NCBI RefSeq assembly: GCF_901472535.1
Contig: NZ_LR590470.1
Coordinates: forward strand, 1,674,001-1,738,000
Source: Sphingobacterium daejeonense
GTDB lineage: Bacteria; Bacteroidota; Bacteroidia; Sphingobacteriales; Sphingobacteriaceae
Length of the DNA: 64,000 nucleotides
Direction: 5' to 3'
Shown here: piece after piece, positions 35,357 through 45,525 of the stretch
Numbering within the stretch: position 1 is the first letter of the stretch
Layout of the letters: each line of letters begins with the position of its first letter
The notes under the pieces: generated by a model
Seen by the model: the letters and a program-made list of their open reading frames with translations, nothing else
The model's database searches: none
What the model was told of the DNA's origin: nothing
Position numbers and translations under genes: made by a program

Positions 35357-37885
35357 ATTGGAAATGGTTATTCTTAATGGCCTGGCGAGATAGCCGAAAA
35401 AATAGGTCTAGGTTATTCCTTTTTATATCTTCCATTATTTTGGGAATTGCGGCTTTGGTCGCCATGAATTCCTTTAATATGAATTTAAAAAAGGATATAG
35501 ATTCTCAAGCAGCTGAATTGATAGGGGCAGATCTTGAGCTCGAAAGCAGAAGGCTTCCTGATGCTGAAGCTATGAAATTCATAGACTCTTTGAAAACATT
35601 GAGTGATGATTTTGCCAAAGAGGAAAGGTTTATGTCAATGATCAGGTTTCCAAGGCTGACGGGTCGCGCTTAGTACAGGTAAGAGCAATTGAAGGCGGAT
35701 ATCCTTTTTATGGTAATGTAGAAACTAATCCCCAAAATAGTTTTTCTGCATTTGGAAAAGAAAAGGGTGTATATGTAGAAAAATTCTCTCCTTCTTCAAT
35801 TTAATGCTAAGGTGCAAGATTCGGTACAGTTGGGGAAACAATAGTTATTTGATATTAGGGAATGTACTTTCACAGCCTGGTCAAGCTGCTATTGCAGGTG
35901 CGATGGCGCCCTCTGTTTTTGTGCCAATTAAACAACTTGAAAATTCAGGTCTGCAGCAAACAGGAAGTAGGATTGAATATCATTATTATTTTAAACTTCC
36001 AAAGAACTTTCAAGTAGACAAAAAAATAAAAGAACTTGAAGATAGAATTACTGAACTCCAATTAAGAGCATCAACAATTCAAACAACCAAGGAAAATACG
36101 GGTCGTTCCTTCGAAGATATGGCTAGTTTTATGGAGCTTGTTGGTTTTGTAGCCTTATTGCTGGGATGTATTGGTGTTTCAAGTGCGGTACAGATTTATG
36201 TTCGCGAAAAATTGATATCAGTTGCGGTATTGAGATGTTTGGGGACTACTGCTAAACAAGCATTTTACATCTTTTTGATTCAGTTTGCAGGAATCGGTTT
36301 GTTAGGTGGAATCATTGGGGCAATATTGGGTTCATTAATTCAATATATCATCCCAATTGTTATGCAAGATGTGCTGCCAGTGAGTCTTTCTACGGGAGTT
36401 TCATGGTTGGCAATTCTGGAAGGTATAGGTTTAGGGGTTGTCATTGCTGTTCTATTTGCTTTATTGCCTCTAATGGCTGTCAGGAATATCTCACCATTAA
36501 ACTCAATTCGTGTATCTGACAAGGAAGAAAGCCTATTCAAGGATAAGGCCAGTTGGTGGATTTATTTGTTGATTATAGGATTTATTACCGGTTTTGCTAG
36601 GCTTCAAATGGATGATTGGGTACAGACCCTAATATTTGTTGTTGGTGTAGGTATTACTTTTTTATTGCTGTATGCTGTTGCCAAGGGATTTACTTTCTTG
36701 GTTAAAAAATATTTTCCAAAGAAATGGCCATATTTATGGAGACAGGGATTGTCAAATCTATACCGTCCAACAACCAAACTGTAATCTTGATGATTTCTAT
36801 TGGCCTTGGAACTGCATTAATAGCAACCATGTTCCTAGTACAGGATTTATTAATCAATCGCGTTAGAATTTCATCGGAACAGAGCCAAGCAAACATGTTG
36901 ATGTTTGATATTCAGCCATCACAAGCTGATGAATTGAAGAGTTTGGCAAATACAGAAGGATACCCAATTTTGGAAGCTGTCCCAATTGTGACGATGCAAT
37001 TGCAAAGTGTAAATGGAACCACCCTCAAAGATGTAGTTGCTGATAGTACCAATGAAGTTAATTCCCGTGCATTTAGAGGTGAGATTAGAGCAACATACCG
37101 AGACTCATTGACCTCATCAGAAAGCCTTACCTCAGGAAAATTTGTAGGAAAAGTGGGGAAAAATGATACAGCATCGGTTTCATTGGATAAAGGTTATGCT
37201 GAAAACATAAAGGTAAAAGTGGGGGATCGGTTAGAATTCAATGTCCAAGGATTAATTGTTCCAGCAAAAGTCAGTAGTATCCGTCAAGTAGATTGGAATA
37301 GGTTTCAGTCGAACTTTAGGGTTGTATTTGCTTCAGGTACGATTGACCAAGCTCCACAATTTTATCTGATGATGACCAAGGTGCCCACTGAAATTGAATC
37401 AAGTAAATTTCAACAAAAAATTGTAAATAGTTTTCCAAATGTATCAGTTATAGATATGAATGCTGTTCTAAAAGTGCTTCAAGAAATATTGGATAAAATT
37501 GGTTTTATTATTCAATTTATGGGTGCATTCAGCATTCTAACAGGAATAATTGTGTTGATTTCTTCAGTTCGAATCAGCAAATTCCAAAGGATTCGGGAAA
37601 ATGTATTATTGAGGACGTTAGGAGCTAGTAGAAAACAGATTTATTTAATTACAATCAGTGAATATCTTTTCCTTGGTTTGCTTTCTGCATTGACAGGCGT
37701 TATAATAGCTCTTGTTGCCAGTTATTTATTGGCGATTTTTGTCTTTGAAAGTGTGTTTGTGCCATCAATTCTTATGATTTTAATTCTGATATTTTTAATT
37801 GTGGGTCTAACTGTCATAGTAGGTTTAATCAACAGCTTAGCTGTAATAAATAAATCGCCCTCTAGAAGCCTTACGAAAGGAGTAA
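35353..37885 (+). CDS. ybbP: FtsX/MacB-type permease YbbP (five frameshifts)
   Basis: About 843 residues after repair, with two FtsX units of four helices each and large periplasmic domains, the YbbP layout. Breaks: near 35649-35653 (one base missing; repair gives SKADGSRLVQV), 35784-35785 (extra T; VEKSLLLQFNAKV), 35832-35838 (extra G or A; LGNNSYLILGNV), 36769-36770 (missing A; YRPNNQTVILMIS) and CCC 37858-37860 (extra C; KSPLEALRKE then stop at 37883). The protein partners the YbbA ATPase; with TesA it forms a conserved module whose substrate is unclear. Confidence 0.8.
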
Positions 37886-37965
37886 TGATTAAGATATTAT
37901 TCTATCAGAATTCTAAAAGGTTTTTAACAAACTTTTAAATATAACAGTTGTTAAATAAAACTAAG

Positions 37966-37995
37966 AGCTCCTAAATTTAGGAGCTTTTATATTTT
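37966..37995 (+). terminator. 20-bp palindromic terminator after ybbP
   Basis: AGCTCCTAAATTTAGGAGCT (37966-37985) is a perfect palindrome followed by a T-rich tract. Confidence 0.85.
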
Positions 37996-38003
37996 ATACT
38001 GTT

Positions 38004-39513
38004 ATGAAGATCCTAAATGCAGAGCAGCTCAGAATAGTGGACCAGGAAACGATTCAAAAAGAAGGAATAAATTCTTGGGAATTAATGGAGCGAGCTTCAA
38101 GTATAGCAATCTATGCCATCCTTAATGATTTTGTAGATTTAATAAAAAGAATTGCCTATTGTAGTGGTATGTGGCAAAGGGAATAATGGTGGTGATGGAT
38201 TGGCTATTGCGAGGCAATTGCGAGAATCTGGTTATGATGTAGAAGTAAGGTTATTGTATGCGGATCAATATTCCCCGGACAACCTTTTAAATCAAGAAAA
38301 GCTCGATGATATCAAATTCTTTGGGTTAAAGGATGATCTTGATTTTCCGATCGAAGGATTTTTAATTGATTGTCTATTCGGCTATGGATTGAATACAGCA
38401 TTAGGAGAGGAATGGACATCTGTTTATCTCGCAAATGAATGATTTTCAAGGTGTAGTAGTGTCTATTGATATGCCTTCTGGTTTGATGTTGGAATCTACC
38501 GGTAAATTTGAAGATAACATCGTAAGAGCAACCAAGGTATATACCTTTCAATGTCCTAAACTGTCATTATTACTGCCTGATAACGCAGTTTTTGTTGGTG
38601 ATTTCGAGATTCTGGATATTGGATTAAACGAGAATTCGATATTGGAGCAGCAAACTGAATATAAATACGTGGAGTCTGAGATGTTAGATATTCTTGTTCG
38701 TTCGCGTTCTAGGTTTTCACACAAAGGCACCTATGGTCATATTGCGTTAATTGGGGGTAGTTTGGCAAAATGGGTGCTGTATTGATGTCTTCAAAAGCTG
38801 CCCTTCGGTCTGGCTGTGGGTTGATAACGGCATACATTCCTAGGTGTGGATATAATATTCTTCAGATTGGATTCCCTGAAGCTATGGTCATGTTGGACAG
38901 TGGCGAAGAAGAAATCAAGGATTTCAACATAGGTTTTGATTATTCAGCTTATGGTGTTGGAATAGGCATGGGTAAGGATGAAGAAACCTCTCGTGGATTT
39001 GGCATTTGGCTGCAAAGTTTGGACGAAAACACCAAATTACTGCTCGATGCTGATGCATTAAATATTCTTTCAGAAAACGAACAATTATTAAAATTTCTAC
39101 CTAAAAATTCAATTCTCACACCACACCCCAAGGAATTGAGTCGCTTGATTGGTGAGTGGGAAAATGATTTAGATAAATTGAATAAGGCAAAAGATTTTAC
39201 CAGAGAATATCAGGTGGTTTTAGTGATCAAGGGAGCAAATACTGCTGTCATAAATCCTAATGGTGAAATATTTTTCAATTCTACAGGTAATGCGGGGATG
39301 GCAACAGGAGGGACCGGTGATGTGTTGACAGGTGTAATTACAAGTCTATTGGGACAAGGCTATGATGCTTTAGACGCTGCGGTGTTGGGCGTATTTATCC
39401 ATGGAGCAGCAGGTGATTATGCTAAAGGGTGGGTTGGTGAAATAAGTTTAATCGCCGGTGACTTAATCGATTACTTACCATCTGCATTTATGGATCTGGA
39501 AAAATTGAACTAA
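38004..39513 (+). CDS. nnr: Bifunctional NAD(P)HX epimerase/dehydratase (three frameshifts)
   Basis: About 502 residues. The N-terminal epimerase (YjeF_N) has VVVCGKGNNGGDGLAIA; the C-terminal ADP/ATP-dependent dehydratase (ribokinase-like) has HKGTYGHIALIGGS, LDADALNIL, LTPHPKELSRL and NAGMATGGTGDVLTG. It repairs hydrated NADH and NADPH. Breaks: A5 38144-38148 (extra; repair IKELPIVVV), TTT 38423-38425 (extra; SVISQMNDFQG) and AAAA 38767-38770 (one missing; SLAKMGAVLMSS). The gene starts 18 bp after the ybbP terminator palindrome. Confidence 0.93.
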
Positions 39514-39575
39514 GATGACTTTAACAGTTATCATAGGTCAATTTCTAACTCACAAATTATCCGTACCTTTAATTT

Positions 39576-40104
39576 ATGCAGATTAACATCAAAAATATGG
39601 TATGTCCTCGCTGTGTTATGGCAGTTGAACAGATCTTGGATAGGATGGGTGTGCCATATAATGAGGTTAACATAGGGTCAGTAGATTTGAAGAGCTCGTT
39701 GTCAAAAGAAGAGACTATTACAATTTGGCCGTGAGCTCAAGGAATTGGATTTGAAATCTTAATTGAGAGAAAGCAAAAACTAGCCGAAGAAATTAAAATT
39801 GCATTGCAAGAATTGGTGAATTCAAAAGAGGAAAATTCTTTAAAAAACCTCATCATTTCTATCTGAAAGATTCAATTTGGAATATTCTTATTTAAGCAAC
39901 GTGTTTTCTGAAACACAGGGCGAAAGTATCGAGAAATATTTGATTAGTTTGAAGATTGAAAAAATTAAAGAATTGCTAAGTTATGAAGCTACTTTGGCAG
40001 AAATTGCTTCACAGCTACAATATAGTAGTGTTGCTCATTTGAGCACTCAATTTAAAAAAAATACTGGTCTGAGTCCTTCAGAATATAAAAAACAGATGGT
40101 CTGA
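39576..40104 (+). CDS. AraC-type regulator with N-terminal HMA-like domain (frameshifted)
   Basis: About 175 residues after repair. The N-terminus IKNMVCPRCVMAVEQIL has the CxxC and fold pattern of a heavy-metal-associated (HMA) domain. The C-terminus is an AraC HTH (LAEIASQLQYSSVAHLSTQF, GLSPSEYKKQ). This compact HMA-AraC type is frequent in Bacteroidota. Breaks: one extra base near 39718-39722 and one missing near 39743, which together restore QFGRELKELGFEIL, and one extra T in TTT 39856-39858 (LIILSERFNLEYS). The metal or redox signal is not known. The adjacent flavoprotein gene is a likely target by position. Confidence 0.7.
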
Positions 40105-40207
40105 AAATGATTTAATGTTTATAAATTTATAGTTCAACATCTGTAAACATAAACCAAAGGCGTAAATGAAATAATTAGAGAACGGTAAATTTCAGATAAA
40201 TCTTCCA

Positions 40208-40739
40208 ATGAAAACATTAATAGTTGTAATTCACCCTGATTTTAATAATTCGGTAATAAATAAAAAATGGGTAGAATCATTGCAGAAATATCCTGATAAA
40301 TTTTACATTCATTTGTTGCATCAAGTATATCCAAACGAAAATATAGATATCAAGGCGGAGCAAAAATTGATAGAACAATATGAAAAAATTGTTTTCCAAT
40401 TTCCTTTTTATTGGTTTAATTGTCCCCCTTTGTTTAAAAAATGGTTGGATAATGTTTTGACTTATAACTGGGCTTACGGAAGCAAGAGTGGATACCAGTT
40501 AGAAGGCAAGAAAATTGCATTAGCAATTTCTGTAGGAATAGAAGAAAATGAGTTTGGGTCTACAGAAAGATATTAAATATACTTTAGAAGAACTGCTTCG
40601 CCCATTTGAGTTGACTTTTGAATATATAAAAGCAGATTATAGACCATTCTTTGCATATTACGGTATTGAATTAAACAGTTCTAAAGAGTGGGTTGAAAAA
40701 AGCATAGTTCCTTATTTGGAGTTTTTAAACAAACTATAA
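40208..40739 (+). CDS. NAD(P)H-dependent quinone reductase-like flavoprotein (one frameshift)
   Basis: About 176 residues of the MdaB/KefF/YwrO flavodoxin-like fold. TLIVVIHPDFNNSVINKKW is the FMN phosphate-binding region, FQFPFYWFNCPPLFKKWLD the flavin-ring segment and LTYNWAYGSKSGYQLEGKK the conserved GWAYG-type loop. The frame breaks at TT 40574-40575; removing one T gives ERYKYTLEELLRPF. These enzymes reduce quinones or electrophiles with NAD(P)H. It lies 100 bp after the HMA-AraC regulator on the same strand. Confidence 0.8.
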
Positions 40740-40771
40740 TGATGCATTTTAAAACCTCTTAAAATAATTAA

Positions 40772-40807
40772 AAACAAAAAAGCTCGCAATTGCGAGCTTT
40801 TTTGTTT
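40772..40807. terminator. 36-bp perfect palindromic terminator
   Basis: The 18-bp arms meet at GCAATTGC, and each outer side has an A6 or T6 run, so it terminates both the flavoprotein and the converging TPR gene. Confidence 0.9.
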
Positions 40808-40821
40808 GATGATAATCAACC

Positions 40822-41468
40822 TTATTTAAGGTTATCACGGTATACTGTAGCTTTTTTAACTTCAGTTTGAATGTCTTTACGAGAAGCATCATAAGTTAAC
40901 ACTTTCTCATAATCAGTAATAGCTTTGTTGTAAGCATCCGTTGCAGTTGCTTTGTTGTAGTTAGCAGCGCCTTTCGTACCTGTCAAGATTCCCAAGTCAC
41001 GGAAAGCGATTGCACGGTTTTGATATAATTTTGCATCATTTGCGTTGATTGTGATTGCTTTTGTATAGTCAGCAGTTGCTGATTTCAATAAAGCTTCACG
41101 CTCTTGGTTGCTCAATTTCAATTCCTTGTTTACAGCCATATTGTTATTAGCTTTTGCTTTATAATAATATGCAGAAACATTTTTTAGGATCCAAAGAGAT
41201 TACTTTGGTAAAGTTTTCGATTGCTTTTTTGTATTGTCCATTTTTGGAATTGAGAGTAACCTAATAAATACACTACTTCAGGTTCATTTCCAGCATTAGG
41301 TAATGCTTTTTCGAATTGAGTAGCCGCAGTTTTGAAATCACCGTCTAAAAGTGCTTTTTCACCAGCGCGAACGTTAGGATCACTGTGTTGTTGTTTTTCT
41401 TGTGCTTGTGCACCCATTGTAGCTAGTGCTAAAGCAACAGTAGCTAACCCAATCTTAATCGTCTTCAT
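40822..41468 (-). CDS. Exported TPR-repeat protein (two frameshifts)
   Basis: About 214 residues from ATG 41468, with signal peptide MKTIKIGLATVALALATMGA cleaved near AQAQ; ATG 41495 is an alternative. At least four TPR units follow (AGEKALLDGDFKTAATQFEK, YSQFQNGQYKKAIENFTKVI, LYQNRAIAFRDLG, DAYNKAITDYEKVL). Breaks: T5 41241-41245 (extra; repair SQFQNGQYKKAIE) and T6 41180-41185 (extra; DPKNVSAYYYKAKA). It probably mediates periplasmic protein contacts. A sigma-54 promoter faces away from it toward lon, about 260 bp upstream. Confidence 0.75.
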
Positions 41469-41724
41469 CTGTGTATTCAAGTTATTTAATTTCATGTCTG
41501 AATTTTTATGTTGTTTTTCTGTTTTTATCACACTCCAACTAATAGAGTAAAAATCTGTTAAATAGTTTAACCAAGCAATCAATAGTTATAAACATTTCCA
41601 CATTTCACAAAATGCTTCACTTCATACCAATTTTCTGTACACCTAGGTGACAAAGAATTGCCTGATTACTGACGATTTAACAGCAATTAATCAATATTAG
41701 CATAAAATGTACCAAAATTTATAC

Positions 41725-41741
41725 TTGGCACTCCGCTTGCA
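41725..41741 (+). promoter_or_regulatory. Sigma-54 (RpoN) promoter upstream of lon
   Basis: TTGGCACTCCGCTTGCA fits the consensus TGGCAC-N5-TTGCA exactly, with GG and GC separated by 10 bases as sigma-54 needs. Transcription would begin near 41752, 66 bp before the lon ATG. An NtrC-type activator is encoded at 56417-57797. Confidence 0.8.
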
Positions 41742-41817
41742 CTATAATGGAACACAAGATTTAAAACAAATTATTGTCGATAATCTGACAAGATGTCGGC
41801 AACCTGGATAACATTAT

Positions 41818-44279
41818 ATGAGCAAATTTGATTCATTCAACTTTAATCAAACATTACCTATCATAAACGAAGAAACGGAATTCTTTCCCTTGCTGACACA
41901 GCAAGACGAGGATGAGATGAGGAATGCAGAGATTCCGGATCAGTTACCGATCCTTCCATTAAGAAATACCGTATTATTTCCTGGTGTTGTAATACCGATT
42001 ACTGTTGGACGTGATAAGTCTATAAAATTGGTTAAGGACGCATACAAAGGCGACCGCACTATTGCTGTGGTATCCCAAAAAGATATGACCGTTGAAGACC
42101 CGACCTTTGATCAATTAAATAAGGTTGGAACTGTAGCACACATTATTAAAATCCTTCAGATGCCTGACGGTAACACTACAGTTATCATTCAAGGAAAGCA
42201 AAGAGCAAAACTAAAGGAACTGGTACAGTCTGAACCTTATATTATTGCAAAAGTTGAGAAATTTCCTGAGGATAAACCAAAAACAAACAGCAAGGAATTT
42301 AAAGCATTGATCTCTTCTGTTAAAGAATTGGCATTGCAAATCATACAATTGTCGCCAAATTTGCCTAGCGAAGCGGGAATTGCAATTAAAAATATTGAAA
42401 GCCCCACATTCTTGGTGAACTTTATATCTTCAAATCTTTCTTTAGAATTAGAGCAAAAGCAAGATTTTATTGGAGATTAAAGATTTCGTCAAACGTGCTA
42501 AGCAATTATTGGAGCATCTGACTACAGAAATCCAAATGTTGGAGCTGAAGAACCAGATCCAAAATAAGGTGCGTGTTGATTTAGACAAACAACAACGTGA
42601 TTATTTTCTGAGTCAACAATTGAAGACGATTCAAGAGGAATTGGGAGGTAGTACCCCAGACCTTGAAATTGAAGAGCTGAAGAAACGTGCTAAGGCAAAA
42701 AAATGGAATGATGAGGTAGGAAAACATTTCCAAAAAGAATTGGAAAAATTGGCGAGAATAAACCCTGCTGCTGCTGATTATTCTGTACAATTAAACTACT
42801 TAGAATTATTGCTGGATTTACCGTGGGGTGAATATACCAAAGATAACTTTGACCTGAAAAGAGCAGATAAGGTTCTTGACAAAGACCATTATGGTCTAGA
42901 AAAAGTTAAGAAACGTATTGTTGAATACCTTGCTGTTTTAAAGTTGAAGAATGACATGAAGGCACCAATCCTTTGTTTGGTTGGCCCTCCAGGAGTTGGT
43001 AAAACATCGTTGGGAAAATCAATTGCCAAAGCTTTAGGTAGAAAATATACAAGAATGGCATTGGGTGGTATTCGTGATGAAGCAGAAATAAGAGGTCACC
43101 GTAAAACATATATCGGTGCAATGCCTGGCCGTATCATTCAGTCCTTGAAAAAAGCTGGAGCATCCAATCCTGTTTTTGTATTGGATGAAATCGATAAAAT
43201 CGGTTCTGACTTCAAAGGTGATCCATCTTCTGCTTTGTTGGAAGTACTAGATCCTGAGCAAAATACTCATTTCTATGATCATTATGTAGAGATGGAGTAT
43301 GATCTTTCTAAAGTCATGTTTATTGCGACAGCAAACTCTTTGAATGGGGTACAACCTGCATTGTTGGATCGTATGGAAATTATCGAAGTTAATGGTTATA
43401 CCATTGAGGAGAAAATTGAAATCGCCAAAAGCATTTGCTACCTAAGCAAAGAGAGATGCACGGTATTCAAGCAAAAGATATCTCCTTAAAACCGAAGATG
43501 ATTGAGAAAATCATCGATGAATATACTAGAGAATCTGGGGTTCGTGGTTTAGAGAAAAAAATTGGATCTGTAGTACGCGGAATAGCTACTCGAATTGTGA
43601 TGGAAACAGATTATAATCCTAGTTTGGATGCCGCAGATATTGAAGAAATATTGGGGGCTCCAATCTTTGATAAGGATCTTTATGAAAACAATGACATCGC
43701 AGGTGTTGTGACTGGACTTGCGTGGACTTCGGTTGGTGGTGATATTTTATTTATCGAATCAAGTTTGAGTCCAGGTAAAGGGAAATTAAGTCTTACGGGT
43801 AATCTCGGTGATGTGATGAAAGAATCAGCATCTATTGCTATGGCTTACCTTCGTTCACATTCTGATGAGTTTGGTATTGATTTCAAAGTTTTTGATCAGT
43901 GGGATGTAAATATCCATGTGCCAGCTGGTGCAACTCCTAAAGATGGTCCTTCTGCAGGTATAACCATGTTGACTGCTTTGGCTTCATTATTCACACAAAG
44001 AAAGGTGAAAAATAAGCTTGCAATGACTGGAGAGATTACTCTGAGAGGAAAGGTACTTCCTGTTGGTGGTATAAAAGAGAAAATCTTGGCCGCAAAAAGA
44101 GCAAACATAAAGGACATCATTTTAAGTAAGTCTAACCAAAAGGATATTTTGGAGATAAAGAAGATTATATAAAAGATCTAAATTTCCATTATGTCACAGA
44201 AATGCGTGAAGTTGTGAAGTTGGCGTTGTTGGATGAGAAGGTAAAGAATGCAAAAGAACTTTCACGAGAAGGTTACTAA
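41818..44279 (+). CDS. lon: ATP-dependent protease Lon (three frameshifts)
   Basis: About 820 residues. It has the N-terminal LON substrate-binding domain ([19 protein letters not shown]), a helical linker, an AAA+ module with Walker [16 protein letters not shown] and Walker [14 protein letters not shown], and the protease domain with the catalytic Ser in [11 protein letters not shown] and Lys in [13 protein letters not shown]. It degrades damaged and regulatory proteins. Breaks: TTTT 42465-42468 (extra; [13 protein letters not shown]), AAAA 43427-43430 (one missing; [14 protein letters not shown]) and AAA 44157-44159 (one missing; [15 protein letters not shown]), ending SREGY. Promoter: sigma-54 type. 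Confidence 0.95.
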
Positions 44280-44298
44280 AAATACAATTCATAATAAA

Positions 44299-44327
44299 AG
44301 CACAGCTGATCAGCTGTGCTTTTTTTG
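44299..44327 (+). terminator. Terminator after lon
   Basis: AGCACAGCTGA (44299-44309) pairs with TCAGCTGTGCT (44310-44320) as a perfect palindrome, then T7. Confidence 0.85.
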
Positions 44328-44389
44328 TGCTTTTTCGTCATATAATTTTAAGGAAAGGAACATAATTTCAATTATAAAATTATAAGCTG

Positions 44390-44397
44390 TACTTTTG
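44390..44397 (+). promoter_or_regulatory. -7 element TACTTTTG
   Basis: TACTTTTG fits TAnnTTTG and ends 5 bp before the ATG at 44403, implying a near-leaderless mRNA. No clear -33 element is seen. Confidence 0.4.
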
Positions 44398-44402
44398 CAG
44401 AA

Positions 44403-44936
44403 ATGGACCCCAGCAGTAAATCAACGAGGTTTATAAAACGTGTCGTTGCCTCGCCTTTATTAATATATATTATTCGATGCCTTATTGGTTTTGTAATTGG
44501 GTATTTATTGTATCGCAGTTATAAAGAGTTCGAATTGTTTTGGGCATTGTTATCTATAATCCTAGTGATATCACCGGAGGAGCAGGACTCTAAAAGGCTT
44601 TCCATTGAACGGTTTAAATCCAATTTTGTAGGTTCCGTTGTCGCGATGGGATGTGTTTGGTTATTGCCAAAATCAATTTATTCCGTCATGGTAGGGATCG
44701 TGGTCACCATTTTTTTATGTTGGGGTTTTAAGATTTTGAATATGGCTAGGGTAGCCATTGTCGCACTTTTGATCATTATGATTGAGCCGCATCATTCCCA
44801 ATTGAATTATACGCCAATCTATAGGGCTTTATCGACAGGACTGGGTTGTATAATAGGACTTACGATAGTGATAGTCAGTTCTGGACTTATTAATTTTCTG
44901 AGAGATAAATATAAAATATTCTCTGATCCTACTTAA
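44403..44936 (+). CDS. Inner-membrane protein, FUSC/aromatic-acid-exporter-like
   Basis: This 177-residue protein has four to five membrane helices (SPLLIYIIRCLIGFVIGYLL, LFWALLSIILVIS, FVGSVVAMGCVWLLP, YSVMVGIVVTIFLCWG, STGLGCIIGLTIVIV). The arrangement, with a short cytosolic loop carrying SPEEQDSKRLSIERFKSN, recalls the FUSC/ArAE membrane unit, but the soluble domain is missing. The frame is intact. It stands between the lon terminator and rnhA, 51 bp before the latter. Function is not established. Confidence 0.55.
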   Translation: MDPSSKSTRFIKRVVASPLLIYIIRCLIGFVIGYLLYRSYKEFELFWALLSIILVISPEEQDSKRLSIERFKSNFVGSVVAMGCVWLLPKSIYSVMVGIVVTIFLCWGFKILNMARVAIVALLIIMIEPHHSQLNYTPIYRALSTGLGCIIGLTIVIVSSGLINFLRDKYKIFSDPT

Positions 44937-44987
44937 AAACTGCTCTCATACATATTGAAAGACATATAAATCCTTATTTTTACGGGA

Positions 44988-45494
44988 ATGATTGAATTAT
45001 ATACAGACGGAGCATCGAGCGGAAATCCAGGGCCAGGTGGATATGGTACCATATTAAGAGCCATTTATCAAGGAGCTAATCCTGAATTTCAAGGAAAATT
45101 AATTGAAAAAGAATTCTCAGGTGGATTTAGAAAAACTACCAATAATAGGATGGAACTTTTGGCAGTTATCATAGGCCTTGAAGCCCTAAAGAATATCAAT
45201 CAACAAGTAACGATATTTTCTGATTCTAAATATGTAATCGATGCTATTGACAAAAAATGGGTTTATGGCTGGATGCAAAAAGGATTTCAAGGAAAAAAGA
45301 ATAAAGATCTTTGGCTACGACTCATGAATGCCTACAAATTGCATAAAGTAAAATTAGTATGGGTAAAAGGACATGCCGGACATCCCTTAAATGAAAGATG
45401 TGATCAGTTGGCGGTAAATGCCTCAAAAGATAAAGCAAATTGGAAAATTGATTCCGTATTTGAAGCAGAGATGCAAAAAGGCTTAGATATTTAA
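44988..45494 (+). CDS. rnhA: Ribonuclease HI
   Basis: This intact 168-residue protein has every catalytic residue visible: Asp in YTDGASSGNPGPGGYG, Glu in NRMELLAVIIGLEAL, Asp in FSDSKYVIDAI and the final Asp in ERCDQLAVNA, with the His loop VKGHAGHP. It cleaves RNA in RNA:DNA hybrids, removing primers and R-loops in the cytoplasm. The length is typical for bacterial RNase HI. It ends in a bidirectional terminator shared with the M3 peptidase gene. Confidence 0.96.
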   Translation: MIELYTDGASSGNPGPGGYGTILRAIYQGANPEFQGKLIEKEFSGGFRKTTNNRMELLAVIIGLEALKNINQQVTIFSDSKYVIDAIDKKWVYGWMQKGFQGKKNKDLWLRLMNAYKLHKVKLVWVKGHAGHPLNERCDQLAVNASKDKANWKIDSVFEAEMQKGLDI

Positions 45495-45510
45495 TCTAAG
45501 CCTTTTTTTT
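45475..45510. terminator. Bidirectional terminator between rnhA and dcp
   Basis: The 14-bp arms 45475-45488 and 45494-45507 pair perfectly (core GGCTTAGAT/ATCTAAGCC) around ATTTA, with A5 and T8 outer runs. The stem overlaps the last codons of rnhA. Confidence 0.85.
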
Positions 45511-45525
45511 ATTATTTATAATGAA

